A stretch of DNA of 64,000 nucleotides from Strigamia acuminata (taxonomy: Eukaryota; Arthropoda; Chilopoda; Geophilomorpha; Linotaeniidae), in contig OX442317.1 in assembly GCA_949358305.1 (NCBI GenBank), positions 6,142,186 to 6,206,185 on the forward strand, read 5' to 3'. Made by a program: the position numbers and the translations under genes. Numbering within the stretch: the stretch's first letter is position 1; each line of letters starts with the position of its first letter. Below, piece by piece: positions 1-10,499 of the stretch. The notes beneath the pieces are model-generated. The model worked only from the letters and a program-made list of their open reading frames with translations, ran no database searches and had not been told where the DNA came from.

Positions 1-328
1 CTGTGTGTTACTATGATTGGTTCATTTTATTTCAATTAAACATCCCATCATGCATCCTCAACATTCTTAATTTGCCTATCATGAATTTCAAATGATATTT
101 ATGTAAAGTGTGTGTGATATTATGCATCAAAAAGCATATGAAGGTGATTACAATGATTTTAAGGTATGTATGCAAAATAATTGGAAGATATTTTTTCAAA
201 TAACATTTATTCCTCATATTTTATTATATATTTTGTAAAATGGATTTTGTAATGGTTATATCTTGATTTTCACCACAGACAAACACACTTATCAGCCTGG
301 TCTTCTTGTTATCTTTTTAATTTCTTTT

Positions 329-387
329 GGTTAGGTTAGGTTTAGGCTGGGTTAGGGTTAAGTTTAGGGTTAGGTTAGGTTAGGCTT
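329..387. repeat. TTAGG-like degenerate tandem tract
   Basis: The stretch is a run of GGTTAG / GGTTTAG / GGGTTAG units on the + strand. It resembles the arthropod-type TTAGG telomere repeat mixed with TTAGGG-like units. It is short, imperfect and internal, so it is an interstitial telomere-like tract at most. It could equally be a simple GGTTA minisatellite. Confidence 0.5.
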
Positions 388-482
388 TACATAGGGTCAA
401 AAGGGGCCCCAGCCCCCTAGACGGAATATGCTAACCCAACTAACTATGTGCCTTTTTATACATAAAATGTGGTAATGGACTT

Positions 483-705
483 GGGGCCCCACATCTAGCG
501 CGACACAAACTACTGCAACACGATCTACCGCGACAAACCATCCCTAAAAAATGGTTTTTACATAAAAAAAAACCAGTAAGGTTAGGTTCGCAGGGAATTA
601 GACAAAGAAAAACGTAGTCGCAGTTTCAAAAGTCGCGGCAGATCGTGTCGCGGTAAGATTTTGTCGCGCTAGATGACATGCCCCGCTCGAGATGTGGTTG
701 GGGCC
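483..705. mobile_element. Palindromic MITE-like element
   Basis: The left end reads GGGGCCCCACATCTAGCGCG and the right end carries the reverse complement in pieces: TGTCGCGCTAG at about 662-672 and ATGTGG...GGGGCC at about 692-705. An inner pair (about 514-534 and 630-650) is also complementary around CACGATCTACCGCGACA. There is no coding capacity. The arms are imperfect and no target-site duplication was resolved, so the class is unknown. Confidence 0.5.
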
Positions 706-1046
706 TTCTGAGATCCTTACTGTTTTTATTACTACAGTATATTCTATATGGACCGGACAGTGCTGGTCTGAAAAGCTGTGTTGTCCGTAGTCGGTACTAG
801 TTTGCCGGATCCAATCTATGCCCAGCAATGTTAAATTTTCTTCAGCAACAGGACAGCCTGTTAGTCCAGACTACTTTCTGGGACCGTCCTATGTCCAGAC
901 TACACAGAGTACACTGTATTTACTATTCAATCCTACATTTTATCTTGTATGTAATAAAATAGTACTACTGACGATGAACGCAAGAGCGAAAGGCCTTTAG
1001 TAAAAAAAAACTGTTTTGGTTTTGTTAGATTTTAACGTCACTAATA

Positions 1047-1384
1047 TTACCGTATTTTACCGATTAAGAGTCGCCCTCGAATTGTAACCGCGGCTGAGAC
1101 ACCAAGAATACCGTATTTTTGAAAAAGTACGGTATTGTTTCTGTATTTAACCTCACGAACGATGAACGTACGCTTCGTTCGGGATGTTCAGACTTACTTT
1201 GTTACATTAGACAAATGTAACAAATTTAACCAAAATTGGTAGGGTAGGGTAGAGAATTTTTTTTGGAGACGGGTAACGGAAGGGTAACGGGTAAGGATTT
1301 TACGCCAATGCAGATCTCTGAATTGCTGACAAAAATGCAGTTTTTGAATAAGAGCCGCGGCTCTTAATCGATAAAATACGGTAT
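1047..1384. mobile_element. Non-autonomous element with 24-bp inverted ends
   Basis: The left end (1047-1070, starting TTACCGTATTTTACCGATTA) and the right end (1361-1384) are inverted repeats with one clear mismatch. An inner hairpin lies at about 1107-1136 around AATACCGTATTTTTG. GCCGCGGCT motifs lie near both arms. No transposase ORF is present. The TACCGTA terminus recurs in other elements of this window (8008, 47624, 58698, 59737). Confidence 0.6.
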
Positions 1385-1387
1385 TAA

Positions 1388-3384
1388 TCAAACTTTAAAT
1401 TCATGTTTGAGATGTGCGCACTGAAATAGATGCTTAGTATCACATCGAAAAGTATTCTTCTACCAGTTGGTTATGACGCAATATCAATAAAATTAGACAA
1501 AAATCTTTTTGTGTTGAGGAAAGAGCACTAACTTTCAATTATCATAATTCTACTACAACTGGGATATCGCAAAAAGTTAATGAACTAACCTTCAGGCAAC
1601 CTGAGCAAGTTTTAGGCCAAATATATGAAATCCGGTATATGTTTCTTTGGTCAGCATATAAACCTACTTTTCACAGGCAATAATTTGTGAAAACATTACA
1701 AATATTGCAAATTTATCTTCAAGTGTACAAACCATTTGCATTTTCTCACACATGCACACAAGCAGTTCACCAAACTGATTATTAGCATATTAAAACACAA
1801 GCTAATAACCAGTCCTGTCGCATTAATGACTTAATATTACACCATAAATCATTAGAATTTGTCATTTATTTACCACCCTATCAACTTCAATTCGTGCATT
1901 TGATGAAATGCAAGTACAATGTTTTCAATTTTTAATTTTTCAAGCATATGGCACCACACCCTCCACCCTTTTTCATTTACATACAAAACTTTATCTCCAA
2001 AATGCATCAAATTCAGCTGCAAATGACTTTAATCACTAAATTACATCAAACACAACAAAAAGAATTCAGATCTCTCAAGATATTCTAAATGTTAAATCAA
2101 ACCATTTTTTTATTTCTGCCCTTTTTGCAACAGGTGTAAAATTGTTGCAGTTCCACCTGTCTTCAAGGTCCTTTTATGTAACAGCGCAAAAAAAAATTAT
2201 TTTCTTGTTTTTTTTCCTAAAAAAAAAAAACAAATTTATCTTTTTTTAATTTTATAATTTCCATGGTTACTTTAATAGATGATTCCTGGTCCATAAACAT
2301 CCTTGGCACTTCTTAAAAATAAAAAAATCAAACAACTGGCTAAAAACTGTCCTCGTTCATAATGATGACCTCAAAGTCGAGCAGGAAGTGCAAATTTTGG
2401 CACAGCACTTTTTCACGTGAAGTGAAAACAAAAATAATTTCATATTACAATTGATGCACAACTCTCTGATCCAAATCCAACTCACTTTCCAACAATGACA
2501 CACTCTGTTGACCCAAAATATCCCCAAATATTTCTTTTTCAACAAATTTTATTATGCACTTTTTCCTGAATTTGCATTTCCCACATGTAGTGATAACAAC
2601 AACAACAAGAAAAACGAATCAAAAATCTATTTCCATTCACTTTCCTGCCCATTTTCCCAATGAACTTGAGTTCAAAGTCCAAACACTCGAATTGTGTCAG
2701 TGGCCTTGAATGACCCACACCTCCAGGGTAAGGGGGAAGTGAAGGGATCCATGACCAATGAGATGGGCGAGTCCATTTGATAAGTCATCAGCCTCAGAGC
2801 GTGACGTCATTTTTCTGACATTCGAAGATGTTGAAGACATACAATTACTCTTGCAGCTGAATGATGGATAGAAAGAAAAAGAAAAAAAAAACTTGCACTG
2901 ATTTCAAATTGGGTGTACGAAACTTAAAGAAGTTTATGGGAATGAGTTTGTTTACCCCAACCCAGCCAACCTGCTGCAATTTTTTTTTCTGCAGCAAAAA
3001 AAAAATGAAAAATTCAAATTGTGGGAACTACAACAAACTTCACTTGTTGCTCCTGAAGATGCAATTGTTGATTAAAACCGTTGTTGTCACTTTGATGTTG
3101 TGAGAGGAGCTCAGCCAAGGTCTAAATTTGATCATTAAAAGTCAATCATTTCAAATGAAAGTGCTTTATGAATGATTAATGATGTTCAACTAGAGTTTGA
3201 GGTCATGCAAAAGTGTTGGGTTGGAGCTGTGTTGGTGTTAATATTGTTCTAATAAACACCTGTGACCTGTTGAAGCATGTTTGATGGCATTACGAGGGCA
3301 TTTCCTGTCATTTACACACTTGATGTTATTTTTGAAAATAAATTTATTGTGTTTGATGATAATTTTGTTTGTTGTTGTTTTCAG
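1388..3384. other. Upstream region of the ELF3-like gene, no supported CDS
   Basis: The region is AT-rich with no family-like ORF. The first coding exon(s) and 5' UTR of the ELF3-like gene must lie here or further left, because the first recognised exon begins at an acceptor (3385). A candidate promoter is marked by a palindromic CRE at 2802-2809. I could not place the initiator ATG. Confidence 0.4.
2802..2809. promoter_or_regulatory. CRE-type palindrome TGACGTCA
   Basis: This is an exact full CREB/ATF consensus palindrome about 580 bp upstream of the first recognised ELF3-like exon, in a less AT-rich stretch. Family knowledge says full CREs cluster near transcription start sites. Its link to this gene is inferred from position only. 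Confidence 0.35.
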
Positions 3385-6300
3385 TTAGTGGAACCTGGCA
3401 GCAAAGATTATTGCTCCAATGTGGATTTAATGAATTGGAACAATGCCACATCTAAGTACCCATCAGAAAATGAGTACAAACCCCTGCAACTAGGAGGATT
3501 TGTCAATCATCTGTTAGGCACAACTAGTGAAGCAGTCATACCCTCAGAGTTGGAAAATGCCACTACTGACTACCAAGTTGAATGTAGTATGTTACTTAAC
3601 TATTATTTTTTTAAAGCATATATTTGTTTACATGTGTTTTTTTGTTATAATAGGCTATCCAACAAGTACCAATCCCAACTCATGGGAGAATGACCATCCA
3701 AGGAATTGGTCGTGTAATCAGGTAAACCATATGATCTATTAAGTCACCTTCCAACATTAATCAGAACATCGTCATGAATTAAAATGAACTAAAACTCAAT
3801 TCTCACTAGCTGCATTCAAAAACTAAAATATTTTGTGTTTTACTTCAATTTTAAACCAAAAATGACATCATTTCCTATTTAAACCCATGTTAAAACTTAA
3901 AATACACTAAAACTAAAATTATTATTTTAATTTTTGAATGCAGCTACTGTTTTCTGGCAGTTAGAATTTCCAGGAAATTGATAGAAACCCTCCAAATAGT
4001 AGTTAAATCTGTTTACCTTAGATTACAGCTAGATAGAATTGCACTAATCAAAAACCAATAACATAGGACAGTAATCACCTTGGATTGGAGTGTTTTTCTG
4101 CATTTCATATCTCGGTACAAGCCAATTCCTAAAACGATACAAATATTTTTTAGTATTATATCTAAGATCCAATAGCTGAGAAAAAAATCGACAACATCTT
4201 GATACTAAATTCAAACTACTTAACACAGCGATTGTCAAACTTGTTGCACCACACACAGGAAATAAAGCAACATCAGTTCCTCAATGCGCACCTTCTTTTT
4301 GATAATTAATAGTGATTTAATGACATTAATGGCGCTCTTAAACTTACAAACAATTAACTAAAACCATAGGCTTTTCGATCCAATGATCATCTTCGGTAGT
4401 CAAAATGATCATTGACAATCGTTTTGACCACTGTTGTTTGAGCATTGTTGTTTATTTACTTTAGAGCAGTGAGAATTAGGAAATCATCTGCGCAGTATGA
4501 ATTTGGAATCAAGATATACTCGTGCGCAAACTATAGAAATGTGCATAAAATTAAGAGTTTGCTTGAGTATATTTGTAGCAGTACTACTAGTATATCTTAA
4601 GTTGAATTTGTCTTAAAAATTGGCTGCAGCTTGATCCAGTTTATTGGTTTGCCTTGCATGTTAAATAGAACCCTTGACACAGCTGTCCTCCAGACAGGCA
4701 AAATTTGCAGAATTGTAATTAAAGCTCTTTTCTTACGGCTGTACCAAGGACAAGTCTAAATAATAACAAATTGAATTGTGGAACATTTCCAGCACATATT
4801 GATTGATCAAATTGATTGATTTAACCTATTTCAGGTGATCGAGTGGCTGTATTATTCAGTGTTTGTCCGCGATTACGAAAACGCTCAAATAGATAATTTT
4901 CGTGGAATCAGCGGGAAGGATTTAGTGCAGTTGAAAAAGAATGATTTCGTACAACTTCTCCGGAGTGAAAATTATGCAGACAGAGCGTACAGCCAGCTGC
5001 AACAGCATCTCTATCAGTATGATTTCATTAGCACCAATTCCTCCAATATACAAAGTAGGTGCAACATCAATCATTTTCTATGTCCCATACTCATCACATG
5101 ACTTCATTTCCAGATGTTATTAATAATATGTCCATCACAAATTCATATGAAACTAACAATGCAACTTATCCATATATCAGTAAGTTGCAGTCAACGCAAG
5201 ACTTTGCATTTTCCCAAGTGTGTTAATTTGTTTGACTTTTCTTACAGCTGACATGTACACAGATTTAGAACAGCCTCGTACATATAATCCAAACCTATGC
5301 CAGTATAACAATTCTGATGTGTGGTATAACACGTCACGGTCAGGTAAAAATGAAAATCTTTACTATTTTCAAAAGCCGGTCTTAAGCACCCAAGAAATTT
5401 TTATGCAACTCCGGGTATAGAGGTACAGTCGAAACTCTTTATAACGAATCGCAAGGGACCTGAAAAATCGTAAACGATAATTCGTTATATTGAAATTTTT
5501 TCACATGGTGTTCAATGGCCAGCCAACCAAACCAGCCATTTTAATGTATTCGTTATATCGCGATTTGTTATAAAGAGTTTCGACTGTATTACGGAGTACA
5601 TAATGTGCAGAAATATGTTTCGGGTTATTTGCAACCGCCAGTTTAAGAACCCCTGATTTAAACTACACAGCATTTTAAACCACATATTTAAACTGCTGTT
5701 TAAAATGCTTTTCTCCATCTCACTACAATACCTTATGGAAGATACAGCAAATTTGCAAGAGGCCCCACCAAAATGGTCCAAACTGGACCCCACAACTGCT
5801 AAGACCGGTTCTGCTAATTTGCACACCTTCGCTACCTAAATCTTAACTCCCAATAGATTTCCAAATTCTAACAAAATTATATCTTTAAACAGATGTAGAA
5901 TCTGATGGTGAATGCAACAGATCACCATATACCAGTAGTCCATATCCAGACATTACTTCAAAACATTCAGGTGAGTTTATAATGAGCCAACAACAAACTA
6001 ATCTCTTCTAATAGAAAAAGTTGTTGCAATCAAATTAGATGAAGATCCCAGAAGACCACCAAAAAGGGGGCCTGGTAGGCCAGCTGGAAGGGAGTCAAAG
6101 AAGAAGAAAACTGGTAAGTGGTTAAATCACATTTCAAACAAGCCTGAGTTAATTTGGATTCTGAATTTCAGGTCAACGCAGTAGTCGTTTGTGGGAATTC
6201 ATTAGAGATCTCTTAAAAGACAAAGATACATGTCCACGACTGGTCAAATGGGAGGACAGGAGTGAAGGAGTATTCCGATTTGTGCAATCGGATCAGGTGG

Positions 6301-8724
6301 CAAAACTTTGGGGTGAAAGGAAAGCCAATCCCAGAATGACATATGAAAAGCTCAGCCGAGCAATGAGGTAATTGAGATTCAATGGTTTTAGCAAAAGTAT
6401 TTAGTATTTATTTATGCAACACATCAGATAGCAAAATTAATTTTTCCAGTTCAAGCAGTGGTGGAAGGGTTGCAGCTTGTCTGCATGCACATTCAGTAAT
6501 TTCAAAGTGTCTCAGACATTTGCATGAGTACAAATCGTTCTTTTGACAAAATCAATTCATTTCGTCGCCGATCATTTTGTCGCTCTGGTCTACTGACTCT
6601 TCTAACAGAATTATTAAAGCAGGGGCAAGTCCTCTGCTCAGTTTGCGCTCACCGCACCCAGTGCTGGACTGGCCCGGCAGGCTATCGGGAGTTTCCGGTG
6701 GCCCGTGGCTGCTGCGGCCTGTCCCGACTTCATTAATTGTGGCCCGGACACCCAGATTTTCCGGCAATAAATTTGTTCCCAGTCCAGCCCTGACCGCACC
6801 TTAACTGGGACACACAAAGCAAAACGGCGCGAAAGAAATCAAACTCTTAAGCACTCCGTTGCCTAAAAACGGCGAAATGATTGGAATTGCATACATGTAA
6901 ATATTTTAGACTACTTAATGGGCTCATCCACTATATGGATGACCAATAAGTCATGGAAATGTTTACATGTCTTGATATTATAGTTGGTTTTCCTGTCTAG
7001 CTGAACTGGAAAGAATATATTTTGTAGTTTCCTGGTTTAGAAAGAATTCTGACCAGATTCTTCTTCTATAATTTCTTAATCCTCATCCCCATAAAAAATA
7101 ATAATCTAATAAAAAAAATTCTTAATTTTCTTCCTGTGATTTTAGGACCTATTACTCTAATCACATTCTAGAACCTGTGCCTAAAACTGGGAGATTTCCA
7201 AAGAAACTGGTGTACAAATTTGGTCCCTTGGCAACTGGGTGGCAGAACTAATCAGACACAAATTTTCATTCCACGCACAAACATCTCTTCACTTGTGGTT
7301 TCTCACAACACTCCAAGGATAGGCCTAATTTTTTTTCTAAAATCATCTACCTCTTCTTCGGTACTACATTCGCACCCTGCATGAAAACTAACTGGTGGTG
7401 GTTTGTTGGTGTTTGGCCTTCGACAGCAATAAAAACGAGCATTTTTTGTGTGGTTTTTATCTTGACATTTGTATATACGCTATCAATTAATACAGTCAAA
7501 ATCTAATGTGTGGAATATCAGGAAAGCCCTTCCAACCCTAGTCATTACAAGTAACTTAAGCAAGGGATATAGTGGAAGATACCCTAATCAGCATCATGTT
7601 TTCCCAAAAAAGAACTTAACTCATTTATTATCAGTGCAAACAAACCTGGGCATCTTTTATTGTCACTTCTCACTAGTGATCACACAGCATTCCTATTGGT
7701 ATTTTCCACTCCGAAGTCATCAATGACATCTATAACAGGGAAACCAATTGGAACATACAGTAATCTCTCGACTTGCGTGGTTTTGCCAGTGCTACAGTCG
7801 TAACCTTCCTGCAACCTAGGACGATTAACCACAGGACTTCACATCCGCCATTTTTTTGAAATCTAAGTTGTCCCGTAGAAATGCGAAGAAGGAGCCATCT
7901 GTCCTGTGGTTAATCGTCCTAGCTGCAACTAACCGTCAATGTTTGCACATGTATGCAAGTAGATATTATCAGCAAGCAATAAGAAAAGCTGAAGGTATAT
8001 ATCTGCATACCGTATATCTTCCAATAGCGCCCCCGTGCGCTATTTGCCAATTTTTTTTTTTTATTATTGGAGGCCCGCGCGATATTAGAGGCTGCGGGTT
8101 ATTTATACGTTCAAAAAACCCGGCATTGCCTAATTGGTCGATGCTGGGTTTTTTGAACATATTTGAACGAAAAACAGCAAAAAAGTGGCACAAATGAAAC
8201 GTTTTCCATACGTTTCGGTAATTTTCGGCCGAAACGTATGCAAAACGTTTTGAACCCGCGCGTTATTTGCACCAAAGCTTAAAAATTAAAAATTTCTACT
8301 TAATTTCCTTGTGCCATAAATATAATACCTCGTTTCTGGGCATTCCTGATATTCCCAACAACATTGAAAGACTGTACAAATCTTAATGCACTACAACTAT
8401 AAATGTAATAAGACATTTTTTTCTCCCAAGAATTGACTTATTAGAATTGGTTTTTTAATTACAAGTGTTTTATGTTGCTCAAAATCATTTTATGTATAAC
8501 AGTATTGTTAGGGCTAAATTAAAAATCAAAATATATGATTTGAGATAAAGACCTAAAGAACCTTTCAACAGTATTTTGCAAAAAAAAAAGAAACCAAAGA
8601 ACATTATTTAATTTTTGATTTTAGATATTACTATAAAAGTAAAGTCCTGCAACCAGTTTTGGGCCGCCGTCTAGTGTACAAATTTGGACCATCTGCAACT
8701 GGGTGGAGACCTCATGAAAATTGA
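3385..8724 (+). CDS. ELF3: ELF3/ESE-like ETS transcription factor (PNT + AT-hook + ETS), 5' end not found
   Basis: Exons are 3385-3586, 3654-3721, 4835-5054, 5114-5179, 5248-5343, 5893-5970, 6015-6113 and 6172-6367, then one of two last exons (7146-7251 or 8625-8724). All joins keep phase. A Pointed/SAM domain spans exons 2-3, from NDHPRNWSCNQ to KKNDFVQLLRSENYADRAYS. It is followed by an Asn/Tyr/Ser-rich linker (the activation-domain position) and then a basic AT-hook, KRGPGRPAGRESKKKK, in exon 7. The ETS winged helix begins SSRLWEFIRDLL and runs through KWEDRSEGVFRF and MTYEKLSRAMR. The PNT/AT-hook/ETS order is that of ELF3 (ESE-1), an epithelial nuclear factor that binds GGAA sites; EHF and ELF5 are the alternatives. 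The initiator exon upstream of 3385 was not identified. Introns carry several transposon remnants. Confidence 0.88.
3808..3945. mobile_element. MITE family copy 1 (AGCTGCATTCAAAAA ends)
   Basis: The terminal inverted repeats are AGCTGCATTCAAAAACTAAA on the left and its complement ending TTTTTGAATGCAGCT on the right. The interior resembles, in inverted orientation, a second copy at 17632-17773. It sits in an intron of the ELF3-like gene and has no coding capacity. Confidence 0.7.
5424..5588. mobile_element. 165-bp Tc1/mariner- or pogo-like MITE
   Basis: The element is flanked by TA and has about 29-bp inverted ends: left CAGTCGAAACTCTTTATAAC and right its complement, GTTATAAAGAGTTTCGACTG. The ends and the TA target match the general pattern of pogo/Tigger-type short elements. 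That assignment is from memory of the end sequence, not a search. It lies in the ELF3-like intron between exons 5248-5343 and 5893-5970. Confidence 0.75.
6659..6792. mobile_element. hAT-type MITE with perfect 8-bp target-site duplication
   Basis: The element starts CAGTGCTGGACTGGCCCGGC and ends CCCAGTCCAGCCCTG, inverted termini of the CAGTG type. It is flanked by identical octamers ACCGCACC at 6651-6658 and 6793-6800. An 8-bp duplication is diagnostic of the hAT superfamily. A diverged relative lies at 47911-48057. It is intronic, just before the alternative ELF3-like exons. Confidence 0.85.
7146..7251 (+). CDS. ELF3: ELF3-like gene: proximal alternative terminal exon (variant ETS C-terminus)
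   Basis: A TTTAG acceptor at 7141-7145 joins AG from exon 6172-6367 to a G, completing an arginine. It then encodes TYYSNHILEPVP, KTGRFPKK and LVYKFGPLATGWQN, followed by TAA. It replaces the end of recognition helix 3 and the wing. The first of the usual three tyrosines after the recognition arginines is threonine here, and the wing is three residues longer and more basic than in the distal exon. AATAAA at 7428-7433, followed by GT-rich DNA, supports use as a true last exon. Confidence 0.75.
7428..7433 (+). terminator. Poly(A) signal AATAAA for the proximal ELF3-like isoform
   Basis: AATAAA lies 177 bp after the proximal stop codon, with a T/GT-rich element about 10 bp downstream (TTTTTTGTGTGG). 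This is the arrangement expected of a cleavage site and supports an independent last exon. Confidence 0.55.
7811..7926. mobile_element. Small palindromic element
   Basis: The inverted arms are CCTAGGACGATTAACCACAG near 7815 and TGTGGTTAATCGTCCTAG near 7905-7922, giving roughly 25-bp ends around a 60-bp centre. No coding capacity is present. It lies between the two alternative last exons of the ELF3-like gene. Confidence 0.65.
8008..8270. mobile_element. TACCGTATAT interspersed element, copy 1
   Basis: The left end is TACCGTATATCTTCC. The interior has GGCCCGCGCGATATTAGAGG and a strong hairpin near 8190-8250, with arms AAACGTTTTCCATACGTTTC and its complement, GAAACGTATGCAAAACGTTT. The same hairpin and GC-rich blocks recur at 47624-47875 and in part at 59737-59915. 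No ORF is present. Confidence 0.65.
8625..8724 (+). CDS. ELF3: ELF3-like gene: distal alternative terminal exon (canonical ETS C-terminus)
   Basis: A TTTTAG acceptor is followed by an A that completes the same split arginine codon. The exon then encodes the canonical YYYKSKVLQPV, LGRRLVYKFGP and SATGWRPHEN, followed by TGA. This version fits the ESE consensus better than the proximal exon. Candidate poly(A) signals follow in the AT-rich DNA from about 8770. Confidence 0.82.
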
Positions 8725-10499
8725 GTGGATTTTTGTGAAAAAAAATTCAAATTTAAAAAAAAAAATTAACAAATAAATAAATAAACAACATGACTGTAAA
8801 ACAAAATCAACTCAGGCTGACTGTTGTGCAAGAATATTTTTTCTCTTTGTTTTGTTTTGTATTTTTTATGATCAAATTTTTATGTGGTTAGGTTTATTAA
8901 TTTCAAAAGAAAGAAAGAAAAAATAATAATCCCACCAAAAAATACATTGAACATTATAAATAATAAAAAAATTTTAAACAGATTTATTATTCAGTGTGTA
9001 AATGTGTGATTTCGTATCAAGAGGTTGTCGGTTAAATTAAATTTCACTGTTTTTAATCTCATCGTGATGCACCTTGGATTTTGAGTGATTTTGGGGGCAG
9101 AAGAAAGCAATGTAAAAAAAAGGAAATAATATTTACATCTCGGGATAATATTTACATCTCGGTTTAACCGAATTCCAGGTCAAATTTCGGTATTTGGTTG
9201 TTTTGGATGTAAATTTTGATTTTTTTTCCATTTTTTACTGTAAATTTACCTGATTCCTGCGAACTGTTGGTTGCATTCATAGAAAGCAGATCCATTTCAA
9301 CTGCAAATCTCTATATATAAAGAAAAATAATTAAAATTAACCAATTTTCTTTGGATTTTGATCAAATTAGCAATTTTTTTCATTATTTTTATTTTATTCA
9401 CCCCACTTCATCACTTTAAATTTTTTTTTATAATTATTATTGTAAAATTGAAAAAAATTGAAAAAAACTGAAAAAAAAAATTGAAAAAATTAAGAAAAAA
9501 ATTGTTTATGTATAAAAATTGTATTTTGTGGCATTATTGCAATTGTTTTGCAAGTAAATCCAAAGGTTTTAAAATGTTATTAAATTAATATTTTTCGATT
9601 TTTTTTTCCTTCTCAAAGCGGACATTTTGTTATGTGGTACCCTTTTTTTGTTTTTTTAACGTAATAAGTTCTGTGATTATTTTTTCTTCTTCAAGTTATA
9701 ATTATTATTGTGAGAAATAAAAATAGTTGTAAATGATATAGTACAGGCTTCGAGGTTTATTATTTATAAAAAAAAAATTAAAATGTCTTTAAATTATTCA
9801 CTGATTTTTTTTTCATTATATATATATTTTTTTTTTCATAATTTCTGTGTTCAATTTTTTTGTGTATTCAAGGATACTGTTATAAATATGAATAAAAAAA
9901 ATACAATTCTTTCCGACACCATTATGACTGTGTTTGTCACTCACTTTTCATAACTTAAAAAATAAACAAATTTGATTGATTAGAAAATGGCTCAGTTTTA
10001 GTCATATTTACGTTTTTTCAGTCTTATCACTCTCCATCTCCACCCTGATGATTTCTTTTACCTAAAAATGATTACAAATACAATTTATTATATGATGTTT
10101 CCATCCAACATTCAAAAATTACAGTCCGAATTACCATTCCAAATCGCCCACCGTATTCACCGCATGGTTGCTATTACGTTTTCCACCTCACATGTGGACG
10201 ATTCATTGTCGCCTTAGGTTCAAATGTGTACTGGAAAAACAAAGATTCCATGCACCGACTAGTGACAAATTCGTGAAACTTTATCATAATGGTGTTGTTT
10301 CAGTTCACGTTTTCCCGCTTGTTTTTAATAAGCGTCGTGCTACCACTCAAAATAAGGACGACACAGCACTCCCAGCTGATTTAATTCGGTAAGACTTCAA
10401 ATCGAATCGTAACAAAACGAAAATAACCAAATAACGTCACATTTTTCATTCATAACGCACAAACATTGCAGAAACGTGATCGATTGATCGCAGCACAAA
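8725..10499. other. AT-rich intergenic region and probable ELF3-like 3' UTR
   Basis: The region has long T and A runs, several AATAAA-like sites after 8770 that could end the distal ELF3-like isoform, and a short direct repeat (ATATTTACATCTCGG) near 9128-9165. The 74-codon ORF at 10168-10392 has no recognisable family and no splice support. POLD1 promoter elements presumably lie near 10400-10499, but no TATA box is evident. Confidence 0.5.

Noticed and set aside
3277-3384. ATG at 3277 as start of the ELF3-like protein
   Set aside because: The stretch before 3385 is a T-rich tract ending in TTTTCAG, a good acceptor. The encoded FENKFIVFDDNFVCCCFQ is intron-like.
10168-10392. 74-codon ORF before POLD1
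   Set aside because: No recognisable domain, no splice link to the POLD1 ATG at 10500, and low-complexity surroundings.
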